Positions 8,795 through 16,118 of a stretch of 28,083 nucleotides of DNA are shown here, one piece after another. Where the stretch lies: the NCBI GenBank assembly GCA_003151535.1, contig PLXT01000072.1, positions 1-28,083 on the forward strand, given 5' to 3'. Numbering within the stretch: the first letter of the stretch is position 1; every line of letters begins with the position of its first letter. Made by a program: the position numbers and the translations under genes. The notes under the pieces were generated by a model, which made no database searches, was not told the origin of the DNA, and saw only the letters and a list, made by a program, of their open reading frames with translations. The stretch is from Methanobacterium sp. GTDB lineage: Archaea; Methanobacteriota; Methanobacteria; Methanobacteriales; Methanobacteriaceae.

Positions 8795-10021
8795 TTAAAT
8801 TCTGTAACCTGACTCTTCGTGTAAACTAATGTCCAGTCCTTCCCGTTCTTCTTCAGGTTCAACTCTTAAACCAATGGTTTTATCTAATACATAGGCAAGC
8901 ACTAATGTCCATCCACCAGACCATACTACAACTGTTCCAATATCTATTAATTGCCATACCATCTGCATAGGGTTACCATAGAATAAACCAACCCCTAAAG
9001 AATTTATGAACGGCGCTGCGAATAAACCTGTTGCAAGAGCTCCCCATAAACCAGAGATACCATGAACTGCAAACACATCTAAAGAATCATCATATCCAAA
9101 GCGAGGTTTTAACCAAGTCATTGCATAGTATGAGAAGAATGATGTTGCAAATCCAATTATTAATGCACCTGTAACAGTTACATAACCACAAGCAGGTGTG
9201 ATAGCCACCAAACCACATACAGCACCAGTTATTGCACCTAGTACTGTAGGTTTTCCAGTTTTTATGATATCAATTATCATCCAAGAAATCATACCTGCAG
9301 CAGTTGCTGTGTTAGTTGCTAGGAAGGCTGAGGATGCAAGACCATTAGCTGCGAGTGCTGATCCGGCGTTAAATCCAAACCAACCAAACCATAATAATGC
9401 TGCTCCTATTACAGAGTATCCTAAATTATGTGGTAATAATCTCACATCTTTTCTTGAACCTAAGTATATACATAGCACTAATGCTGCTATACCACAATCT
9501 AAATGTACAACTGTACCTCCTGCAAAGTCGAGAGCACCTAGTTTGGCTAACCATCCTCCACCCCATACCCAGTGGGATATTGGCACGTATACTATTGTAA
9601 TCCATAGTGGCACGAACAAGAGCCAGGCTTTAAATTTCATTCTACCAACCACAGCACCAGATATAAGTGCGACAGTTATAGCTGCAAACACTAATTCGAA
9701 GGCAGCATAAATTGTTATTGGTATGGTTGGTGCTAAAGGTGCTAATGTGGCTGATGTTATTCCATTAAAGAACAAATTCGCACCATTACCAATTAAACCT
9801 CCTACATCAGTTCCAAATGCAAGTTGATAAGCATATATCACCCATATAACACTTGTTATTGCGAATGCTATGAGTGACATAAATAGGGTGTTTAAAACGT
9901 TTTCTTTTTTCACCAGACCACCGTAGTATAATGCCACACCAGGAACGGTCATAAGCATTACCAAGGCTGTAGAGATGAGCATCCACGCTGTATCACCAGA
10001 GTTAAGAGCTGTTGGATCCAT
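8795..10021 (-). CDS. amtB: Ammonium transporter AmtB (copy 1)
   Basis: A 408-residue Amt/Mep/Rh channel with about 11 membrane helices. The start NSGDTAWMLISTALVMLMTVPGVALYYGGLV is diagnostic. The twin pore histidines are in SHWVWGGGWL and AVHGISGLWG, and the phenylalanine gate region is present. The C-terminal cytoplasmic tail GLRVEPEEEREGLDISLHEESGYRI is the GlnK-interacting region. The start is set by GGGAGG. A 190-base leader separates the gene from its operator at 10213-10226. It lies in tandem with a second amtB-glnK unit of the same order and strand, so it is probably an old duplication. The protein sits in the cytoplasmic membrane. Confidence 0.97.
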   Translation of the reverse strand: MDPTALNSGDTAWMLISTALVMLMTVPGVALYYGGLVKKENVLNTLFMSLIAFAITSVIWVIYAYQLAFGTDVGGLIGNGANLFFNGITSATLAPLAPTIPITIYAAFELVFAAITVALISGAVVGRMKFKAWLLFVPLWITIVYVPISHWVWGGGWLAKLGALDFAGGTVVHLDCGIAALVLCIYLGSRKDVRLLPHNLGYSVIGAALLWFGWFGFNAGSALAANGLASSAFLATNTATAAGMISWMIIDIIKTGKPTVLGAITGAVCGLVAITPACGYVTVTGALIIGFATSFFSYYAMTWLKPRFGYDDSLDVFAVHGISGLWGALATGLFAAPFINSLGVGLFYGNPMQMVWQLIDIGTVVVWSGGWTLVLAYVLDKTIGLRVEPEEEREGLDISLHEESGYRI

Positions 10022-10164
10022 ATTTTTCCTCCCTTTGATAATTCATAAATATAATTTTTGTAATATTTTAATATTAAATTTTTTTGTTATAATTTTTAAT
10101 AAGCGTAATTTTCTTGTAAAAATGAAATTAACATTTCAATGTTCTTCCCCCACTTTGATTCGTC

Positions 10165-10196
10165 AACCTAAACTTTTTTTAACCTAAACTTTTATC
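10165..10196. repeat. 16-bp tandem duplication in amtB1 leader
   Basis: Two adjacent 16-base units share AACCTAAACTTTT exactly (13 bases) and differ only in the last three bases. They lie in the untranslated leader of amtB1, just downstream of the operator. Confidence 0.7.
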
Positions 10197-10212
10197 TCGG
10201 AATTCGGATGCA

Positions 10213-10226
10213 GGAAACATACTTCC
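10213..10226 (-). promoter_or_regulatory. NrpR-type operator of amtB1-glnK1
   Basis: GGAAACATACTTCC is a perfect GGAA-N6-TTCC palindrome, the site bound by the nitrogen repressor NrpR in methanogens. On the minus strand it directly follows a TATA-like TTATATC, so a bound repressor would sit over the start region. The flank TATATCGGAA is shared with the amtB2 promoter. Confidence 0.8.
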
Positions 10227-10340
10227 GATATAAAATAGTTGAAGTTTTTAATATATAAATGTTTTGAATATCTACATGATTATACGTGATAATCATCCAA
10301 AAAATGAAAATTAATATAAATTTAAAATAAAATTAAATTA

Positions 10341-10356
10341 AAAAAGATGAAAAAAG
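10341..10356 (-). terminator. T-tract terminator of amtB2-glnK2
   Basis: The minus strand reads T6-CATC-T5 immediately after the glnK2 stop, a double T-tract as used in archaeal termination. It separates the two amtB-glnK units. Confidence 0.5.
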
Positions 10357-10360
10357 GAGA

Positions 10361-10699
10361 TTATACTGCCTTTTCCCCTCTTTCACCTGTTCTTATCCTT
10401 ATAACTTCTTCTACTGGTGATATAAATATTTTTCCATCTCCAATATCACCTGTTTGTGCTGTTTTTAATATAGTATCCACAATCTGATCGAGATCTGCTT
10501 CACTTGTAACAATTTCAATCTCTGTTTTTGAAAGCAGATCAACTTTATAGTCGTGTCCCCTATAACTTTCCGTTATTCCAAGCTGTCTTCCTCTACCTCT
10601 TACTTCCTTTATTGTTAAACCATGGCACCCAATATCTTCTAGTGCCTGCTTAACCACTTCTAATTTGTCGGGTCTAATGATCGCAAGTATTCTTTTCAT
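10361..10699 (-). CDS. glnK: PII signalling protein GlnK (copy 2)
   Basis: A 112-residue PII protein closely similar to copy 1 over the T-loop (GITESYRGHDYKVDLLSK), B-loop (KTAQTGDIGDGKIFI) and C-terminus (IRIRTGERGEKAV). Differences cluster in residues 15-35 and 60-80. It follows amtB2 by 61 bases with a GAGGT ribosome binding site before ATG 10699. The presence of two GlnK paralogues, each paired with its own channel, suggests either dedicated pairs or mixed trimers. Ligand binding should be intact, since all motif residues are present. Confidence 0.95.
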   Translation of the reverse strand: MKRILAIIRPDKLEVVKQALEDIGCHGLTIKEVRGRGRQLGITESYRGHDYKVDLLSKTEIEIVTSEADLDQIVDTILKTAQTGDIGDGKIFISPVEEVIRIRTGERGEKAV

Positions 10700-10760
10700 A
10701 AAATATACCTCAGAAATCCTCTTATCATTTAGTTATTCTGCTATAATCATTTATACCTAA

Positions 10761-11993
10761 TCATGACAGTCTGTAACCGGATTCCTCGTGTAGAGTTATA
10801 TCCAAACCTTGCACTTCCTCTTTGTCATCAACCCTTAATCCAATTGTTTTCTCAATTGCTTTACCTATTATATAGGTCATAATGAATGAGTATGATCCAA
10901 TAACTACAATTGCAAGGAGCTGAATTGCTATCTGCATAGGATTACCAGCAATTAATCCTCCCTTAATTGCACTGTTTATAAGCGGAGTAGCAAAGAATCC
11001 TACAGCTAGAGTACCAACTATACCACATACACCGTGTATTCCAAACACATCTAAAGAATCATCATATCCTAGGCGAGGTTTCAATGCAGAAACTGCGAGA
11101 TAAGCACATATTGCTGCGATAAATCCAATGATTATAGCGGCTGTGACGTTCACATAGCCAGCAGCAGGTGTTATGGCAGCCAGTCCGGCAATTGCACCTG
11201 AAAGTGCTCCTAAAATGGTCGGTTTACCAGTTTTAAGTTTATCCATGAGTATCCAAGTCAGCATACCTACACAAGCTGCTAGGTTAGTGACAATCATGGC
11301 TGAAACTGCTAGGTTAGTAGCACCAAGGGCTGATCCTGCATTAAATCCAAACCATCCAAACCAAAGTAGACCTGTACCAATTATAGAATATCCTAAATGA
11401 TGTGGTAATAAACGTGAGTTTTTTCTTGTTCCAAGAATCAATACTAATGCTAATGCAGCCATACCACAATTAACATGGACAACTGTACCTCCTGCAAAAT
11501 CAAGCGCACCCATCTTTGCTAACCATCCTCCACCCCACATCCAATGAGCTATAGGCATGTATACGAGTGTTATCCATATAGGTATAAAAGCTAGCCACGC
11601 TGAAAATTTCATTCTCTCCACTACTGCACCTGAAATAAGTGCAACGGTTATAGCAGCAAAAGTCATCTGGAACACTGCATACAATCCTGTAGGGATAGTA
11701 GGTGCATATGTTGAAAGTGAATTAGATTCAACAACTCCTCCAAAGAGTGGGTTTGATATTGTTCCTATAAATCCCCAAACATCAGTTCCAAATGTAAGAT
11801 CGTAACCGTATACGAACCAGATAATGCTTACAACTGCAAAACTTACAAACGATAAAAACATTGTATTTAATACATTTTCTCTCCGGATAAGACCTCCATA
11901 GAAGAGAGCAACACCTGGAATTGTCATTAAAATTACTAAAGCTGTAGATATTAACATCCAAGCAGTATCACCAGAGTTAAGTACTGGTACCAT
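10761..11993 (-). CDS. amtB: Ammonium transporter AmtB (copy 2)
   Basis: A 410-residue ammonium channel with the family start NSGDTAWMLISTALVILMTIPGVALFYGGLI, twin histidines in AHWMWGGGWL and GIHGVCGIVG, and a GlnK-binding tail VDDKEEVQGLDITLHEESGYRLS. It parallels copy 1 throughout but differs in the first extracellular loop and in the last helices. The ribosome binding site is GGAGG. Its 5' leader carries two mutually exclusive hairpins (12034-12069) and its promoter a one-mismatch NrpR-type site (12133-12146), so it may be controlled more weakly or at a second level compared with copy 1. Confidence 0.97.
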   Translation of the reverse strand: MVPVLNSGDTAWMLISTALVILMTIPGVALFYGGLIRRENVLNTMFLSFVSFAVVSIIWFVYGYDLTFGTDVWGFIGTISNPLFGGVVESNSLSTYAPTIPTGLYAVFQMTFAAITVALISGAVVERMKFSAWLAFIPIWITLVYMPIAHWMWGGGWLAKMGALDFAGGTVVHVNCGMAALALVLILGTRKNSRLLPHHLGYSIIGTGLLWFGWFGFNAGSALGATNLAVSAMIVTNLAACVGMLTWILMDKLKTGKPTILGALSGAIAGLAAITPAAGYVNVTAAIIIGFIAAICAYLAVSALKPRLGYDDSLDVFGIHGVCGIVGTLAVGFFATPLINSAIKGGLIAGNPMQIAIQLLAIVVIGSYSFIMTYIIGKAIEKTIGLRVDDKEEVQGLDITLHEESGYRLS

Positions 11994-12033
11994 TTTTTAT
12001 TTCCTCCATAAAAATTTAGGTTTGTTTTAATAT

Positions 12034-12069
12034 TGATGAGAAGTCTCAATCATTTTGAATGATGAGACT
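12034..12069 (-). promoter_or_regulatory. Alternative hairpins in the amtB2 leader
   Basis: In the minus-strand RNA, the segment complementary to 12042-12052 can pair either with its upstream neighbour (arms AGTCTCA-TCATT and AATGA-TTGAGACT, spanning 12042-12069) or with a downstream copy (TCTCATCA, 12034-12041). The two hairpins share one arm, so they exclude each other. It lies about 40-75 bases before the amtB2 start and could be an attenuator or the site of an RNA-binding protein. Confidence 0.45.
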
Positions 12070-12132
12070 CAACCAGGAGTATAAAATTTCCTGATTAATT
12101 TGTTTCCTATAAAGGAGATCGCATTGGATATA

Positions 12133-12146
12133 GGCAACCTCTTTCC
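12133..12146 (-). promoter_or_regulatory. Degenerate NrpR-type operator of amtB2-glnK2
   Basis: GGCAACCTCTTTCC differs from GGAA-N6-TTCC at one position. On the minus strand it directly follows a TATA-like AAAATATATC, the same arrangement as at amtB1, and the junction ATATCGGAA is identical in both. The position makes it credible despite the mismatch. Confidence 0.6.
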
Positions 12147-12394
12147 GATATATTTTTTGTCTATTATCATATAACTATTGCGGTACTAAAATCTTAAAAT
12201 TAGAAAACATGAACTAAATATTTAATTTCGAATTAATTGATGTATCTTTTAAAAATCAAGTATATGCCATTTGATCTTGATATATAAATTAATTATTTCT
12301 TAATCAACAGAACGCTAAATATCCAATGAAATGCGAAACCATTGATAATATCTTTTCGCAGTAAATAAAAAAAATATATGTAAAATATTTATTC

Positions 12395-12550
12395 TCATTC
12401 ACGATTGTTTTTTTTATTTATGTATCTATTATACAAAATTACAACTATTATAACTATACAAAAGCTTATTCCAAGTATTGGTAGGAATATTAATAGCAAA
12501 ATTATTAATATTATTAATGCTATGATCGATATCAGTTTAGGTAATTCCAT
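12395..12550 (-). CDS. Small membrane protein, 51 residues
   Basis: ATG at 12550 to TGA at 12395 encodes 51 residues. After a short start (MELPKL) comes one almost uninterrupted hydrophobic stretch of about 35 residues, rich in Ile and Leu with a central Pro-Ile-Leu-Gly-Ile break (residues 24-28). A basic tail follows (NRYINKKNNRE). This could be two short helices forming a hairpin or one long helix. GGAAGTGA, six bases before ATG, is close to the ribosome binding consensus. No signal cleavage site is evident. I do not recognise the family. It lies between the amtB-glnK units and an unknown gene facing the other way. Small membrane proteins near transporters sometimes modulate them, but nothing here proves that. 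Confidence 0.6.
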   Translation of the reverse strand: MELPKLISIIALIILIILLLIFLPILGISFCIVIIVVILYNRYINKKNNRE

Positions 12551-12804
12551 TAGTTTCACTTCCAAATAATTTTTCTAATTTTTTATAAATTTTATTTAAG
12601 AATAAACAATAATTTTTCTATATGTATAATAAAGTTAGTGGAGCGGGAGTTAATAAATTGTGGTATAACTAAAGAATAGAACTGATATCCATTATATTAC
12701 TACCTAAAAGATTAGAGTAATAATGGAATACATAATTAATATAACATTTTCTTATAGTTCAATAAAGAAATAAAATAAAAATAATGTTTAATGGAGGGTA
12801 ACTA

Positions 12805-13302
12805 ATGATAAAATCAAATCTAGTGAAAATTATTCGAAATTATCAATCAGATAATGAGGAAATACAAGAAAATGTTAAGGCTCGGATCCAATCGGGTGTA
12901 AGTTTTTTCGATCTTGATGTGGACATAAAACGATTAGATTATGTTATCATCCCTGGTGCAGACGAACCATTAGTTGTAGAGAAAGTTAGGGTTTATGATG
13001 GTCGTCCACCATTTCATAAAGAGGTTATACTCATAAAAGAATCAAAATTTTATGATACACATAAAAATCATCCACAACAAACTGATATTAAAGAATCGAG
13101 TAAGAATGCATTAAACACAGTAAACTCATTTACAGTTATTATGTACTTAGATGCTTTAAAGAAAGCAATAGATCAAATGGACATTCCTAAAAATGAAAAG
13201 AATAATTTAATAAAAAAAATTAGTGAAGTTAAAAATGATCCGTATATTGAAAATTTGAGCACAACCGCTGTTGTTGATATAAAACAAATATTCATAGGTT
13301 AA
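12805..13302 (+). CDS. Hypothetical protein, 165 residues
   Basis: An intact ORF with a good GGAGGG ribosome binding site six bases before ATG 12805. The protein is soluble, free of cysteine and rich in Lys, Asp, Asn and Ile. The first 100 residues look like a mixed alpha/beta domain (VSFFDLDVDIKRLDYVIIPGADEPLVVEKVRVYDGRPPFHKEVILI). The last 60 are helical (ALKKAIDQMDIPKNEKNNLIKKI). I do not recognise a family and see no catalytic motif or membrane segment. It sits between the ammonium transporters and the glutamate synthase operon, but without an NrpR-type site upstream. The T-run at 13387-13393 may end the transcript. Confidence 0.8.
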   Translation: MIKSNLVKIIRNYQSDNEEIQENVKARIQSGVSFFDLDVDIKRLDYVIIPGADEPLVVEKVRVYDGRPPFHKEVILIKESKFYDTHKNHPQQTDIKESSKNALNTVNSFTVIMYLDALKKAIDQMDIPKNEKNNLIKKISEVKNDPYIENLSTTAVVDIKQIFIG

Positions 13303-13477
13303 AATTCTTTAATCAGGACATATCAAATAAAATCTAATAGAATCAAAGTTATGACATAAAAAAAATTAATAATCAATTTATTCTACTTTTTTTGTATTTA
13401 ATTAAAGATCTATTCTATTCAATGATTATTGGATGTGATTTAAAAAGAAAATTTTAAAAGTTCTATAAATTTTCATT

Positions 13478-13506
13478 AAAATAGAAAAATGGGATCAATA
13501 GATCCC
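13478..13506 (-). terminator. Terminator of the pdxT-glutamate synthase operon
   Basis: On the minus strand a perfect 6-bp hairpin, GGGATC-TATT-GATCCC (13491-13506), overlaps the last codons and stop of the synthase gene and is followed by ATTTTTCTATTTT. It has the form of an intrinsic terminator. Confidence 0.65.
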
Positions 13507-15006
13507 CTTAGATCGTATGGGTGCTTCTAAACCTGCCATTTTTACTCCTGTGAGTACAGAAGATTCCACTGTCAATGCTCTTAAGTCATCTTTTTCAAGT
13601 TTTAATACATCTGTATTGCCTGCTTGTTGTGTAAGCATTACAGCTTCTTCTGTCATGGCTTCTATATAACGGGCAACTCTTTTACCACTTTCAACATAAT
13701 CTAAACGCCTTCTAAGTTGAGGGTCTTGAGTTGCTATACCTTTTCTGCACTGACCCGCATAACACATCTGACATACTCTGCACCCTATAGAAACAAGGGC
13801 AGCTGTACCTATATAAACTGCGTCTGCTCCAAGAGCTATGGCCTTTGCAACATCAGCACCATTTCTAATACCTCCACCAGCAACCAAATTTACCTTTTCA
13901 CGTAAATTTATTTGTTTTAAAGCTTCATCTGCCTCAACAATGGCTGCTATAGTTGGTACACCTGAGTGTTCTGTAACAATGTCTGGACCTGCTCCAGTCC
14001 CTCCCTGCATACCATCAACAACTATTATGTCTGCTCCTGCTTTGGCTGCGATCTTTACATCATCACTAACACGTCCAGATGTGAATTTAACAATGATTGG
14101 AATTTTCCAGTCTGTTATCTCACGCAACTGTGATATTTTCATTGAAAGATCTTCAGGTCCCACAATATCCATATGACGGGCAGGACTTAACGCATCTGTT
14201 CCCTCGGGTATCATTCGTATACGTGAAACATCTGCTGTCACTTTCTCCCCCAAGAGGTGACCTCCCATACCTGACTTAGCTCCTTGACCTATTTTTATTT
14301 CTACGGCCTCAGAATTATTCAGATATTTGGCAGACACACCAAATCTTCCTGAAGCATATTGTGCTATGAGTTTTGAAGCATACCTTCTTTCTTCTGGAAG
14401 CATTCCACCTTCACCGGTGTTTGTAGCGGTTCCGGCAAGAGTAGCGCCCATTGCAAGTGCTATTTTAGCTTCCTTACTAAGTGCTCCGAAGGACATTGCA
14501 GCTATCATTATGGGCGTGTCCAAAACTAATGGATTTTCAGCGAACCTAGCACCTAATGTTACCTTTGTATTACAAGGTTCCCTGTATTTGTCTATAGGTG
14601 GTCTTGAAACCTGGGCTGGTATAATCACAAGGTCATCAAATGTAGGTACCACCCTGGTGGCTCCGCATCCCCTAACTTTGTAAGATCCTTCTGTTGATTT
14701 TCTACCTATTTCCACGATGTCACCAAGTGACCAGACATTTCTTCTGTCCTCTGGAACAGCATTCACTTCTATTGCATTATTTGGACACATTTCTTCACAA
14801 ATCCTGCATCCAACACAATTTTCATGGTGAAGTGGGTATGGTTCATCGTTGACTATTTCATAGACATCGTGTGGACAATTATTAACACAAGAGTAACAGT
14901 TTTTGCACAGTTCTTCATCCCTGTTATCGCACATGTACCAGCAGCATCCTGGCCTGTCGAAATTTCTCCTGCAGAGATTCTGGTCTCTTTCAACTTTAAA
15001 TGGCAA
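13495..15006 (-). CDS. gltB: Archaeal glutamate synthase, FMN-binding synthase subunit with ferredoxin domain
   Basis: A 503-residue protein. The N-terminal 75 residues are cysteine-rich, with two ferredoxin motifs (CKNCYSCVNNCP and CVGCRICEEMCP) preceded by further cysteines (CRRN, GCCWYMC). The rest is the FMN-binding alpha/beta barrel that reduces 2-iminoglutarate: GEGGMLPEE, SGMGGHLLG, VVDGMQGGTGAGP, LVAGGGIRNGADVAKAIALGADAVYIGTA and the Fe-S cysteine segment SIGCRVCQMCYAGQCRKGIATQDP. It is the last gene of the operon. It starts at a TTG (15006) directly after the previous gene's TAA; a strong GGAGGAG seven bases upstream decides this start. In archaea the amidotransferase and GXGXG domains are separate genes, as found here just upstream. 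Confidence 0.93.
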   Translation of the reverse strand: MPFKVERDQNLCRRNFDRPGCCWYMCDNRDEELCKNCYSCVNNCPHDVYEIVNDEPYPLHHENCVGCRICEEMCPNNAIEVNAVPEDRRNVWSLGDIVEIGRKSTEGSYKVRGCGATRVVPTFDDLVIIPAQVSRPPIDKYREPCNTKVTLGARFAENPLVLDTPIMIAAMSFGALSKEAKIALAMGATLAGTATNTGEGGMLPEERRYASKLIAQYASGRFGVSAKYLNNSEAVEIKIGQGAKSGMGGHLLGEKVTADVSRIRMIPEGTDALSPARHMDIVGPEDLSMKISQLREITDWKIPIIVKFTSGRVSDDVKIAAKAGADIIVVDGMQGGTGAGPDIVTEHSGVPTIAAIVEADEALKQINLREKVNLVAGGGIRNGADVAKAIALGADAVYIGTAALVSIGCRVCQMCYAGQCRKGIATQDPQLRRRLDYVESGKRVARYIEAMTEEAVMLTQQAGNTDVLKLEKDDLRALTVESSVLTGVKMAGLEAPIRSKGIY

Positions 15007-16116
15007 TTAAACTCCTCCATTTCCCTTATTCAATTCTTTAAGTGGTGTGAAAATAGTGCATGCTGCATATTTAGTTCCAGCAGCATTCAGTACATCTGCA
15101 ACATTTTTGGTCAATTTAGGTTCAGGTTTCCAAGCTTCTGAAGCACTTTTATCAACCACAACTACTTCATCAACCAATTTTTCGGATAATGCATAGTTTA
15201 GTAATGCTGTTGCAACTCCACCATCTTGACCCTTTAGTTTCGGAGCTTTTGCAGATAATATCTTGATGTAGTCTCCTAAGGGTTTTTTATCAGATTCTTG
15301 ATCTATAATATTATTGGGAATGTAAGTTCTGGGGCAGGCTACATAGCAGAGATTACATCCCTCTGGACATTTGCCTTTTATCTGTGGTTTTCGATCTTCT
15401 ATCCTTATTACCCCTTCTGGACATACCAAATCACATGCTCCACAGAGTACACAGGCACCTATATCAATAACATCACTTTTGAGGTCTTTAAACTGACAGT
15501 TTGAGACTTCTTCAACGAATTCTGTAAGTGGCATTTGTCTTCTGTATATGACTGGTCTTCCAACCATTTCCCTTTTCCTTATTTCACTAAGGTTTTCTTT
15601 TTTCTTCTTGTTAGCAAGTTTTTCAATTAGTTTAAGCCCAGATTCTTCTATTGGTTTGGTTTGTATATACTCATCATTTTCAGCATTTTTAACTAATTCC
15701 AAGCCTTTATTGCTCCTGACTATGATGGTTGACCAACCTTCTTCAGAACCAACAGAACCAACAGAGATGTCAGAAAGTTCTGATGTAAAATCCATACATA
15801 TATTGCAGTTTTTACGTGTGCATGATTTGGCTTTTTCAATTGGTATTTTGAATGTCTTATCCTCGTTTAAATAGAACCATAGAAAGTTCTTCTCGATTCT
15901 AAATTCCTTAACATCGTTTATGTCAACATTATTTTCTTCTAAAAGTTTTTTCATGTAACTGTATGAGAAGTTTTCCATGCAGAAAAGTCCAATTTTGATG
16001 TCAATAGGTGATTCCCCTAGGATATCTGAAAATTCGTCCATCTTGCTTGCTGCTATCATATGGCAAGGTGTTCCGACTATTGCCACTTTTTCGTTATTAC
16101 TGGTCGTTATTCCCAT
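15007..16116 (-). CDS. FrhB-like (circularly permuted) F420-type subunit with 2[4Fe-4S] ferredoxin domain
   Basis: About 369 residues. Residues 10-200 match the C-terminal part of FrhB, the F420-binding subunit of F420-reducing hydrogenase: VGTPCHM, IGLFCMENF, SCTRKNCNICMDFTSELSDISVGSVGS and WSTIIVRS. Residues about 220-270 are a ferredoxin with CVLCGACDLVCP and CPEGCNLCYVACP. The last 85 residues match the N-terminal part of FrhB: IKILSAKAP, GQDGGVATALLNYAL, WKPEPKL and AAGTKYAACT. The order of FrhB halves is thus swapped. The four cysteines that hold the FrhB cluster appear conserved. It probably passes electrons, perhaps from F420H2, to the synthase subunit encoded next. ATG 16116 has seven-base spacing from AGGAGG; ATG 16122, overlapping the previous stop, is too close to it but possible. 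Confidence 0.85.
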   Translation of the reverse strand: MGITTSNNEKVAIVGTPCHMIAASKMDEFSDILGESPIDIKIGLFCMENFSYSYMKKLLEENNVDINDVKEFRIEKNFLWFYLNEDKTFKIPIEKAKSCTRKNCNICMDFTSELSDISVGSVGSEEGWSTIIVRSNKGLELVKNAENDEYIQTKPIEESGLKLIEKLANKKKKENLSEIRKREMVGRPVIYRRQMPLTEFVEEVSNCQFKDLKSDVIDIGACVLCGACDLVCPEGVIRIEDRKPQIKGKCPEGCNLCYVACPRTYIPNNIIDQESDKKPLGDYIKILSAKAPKLKGQDGGVATALLNYALSEKLVDEVVVVDKSASEAWKPEPKLTKNVADVLNAAGTKYAACTIFTPLKELNKGNGGV

Positions 16117-16118
16117 TT

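Larger units (their letters stand above)
10022..10360. promoter_or_regulatory. amtB1 promoter and leader; end of glnK2 transcript
   Basis: A 339-base gene-free stretch. From right to left it holds the T-tract terminator of glnK2 (10341-10356 on the minus strand), TATA candidates at 10246-10258 and 10227-10235, the operator at 10213-10226, and a leader of about 190 bases containing a tandem duplicate (AACCTAAACTTTT at 10165-10177 and 10181-10193). No small ORF with a ribosome binding site was seen. Confidence 0.6.
11994..12394. other. amtB2 leader and promoter region
   Basis: A 400-base stretch without a gene. From left to right it holds the amtB2 ribosome binding site, the alternative hairpins (12034-12069), the operator (12133-12146) with its TATA box (12147-12156), AT-rich sequence, and an inverted repeat TGCGAAA/TTTCGCA (12332-12360, 15-base loop). 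The inverted repeat lies 35 bases after the small membrane gene on the minus strand and may end its transcript. Confidence 0.55.

Noticed and set aside
9198..9710. A 170-codon plus-strand frame opposite amtB1.
   Set aside because: It is the antisense shadow of a hydrophobic protein; amtB codes convincingly on the other strand.
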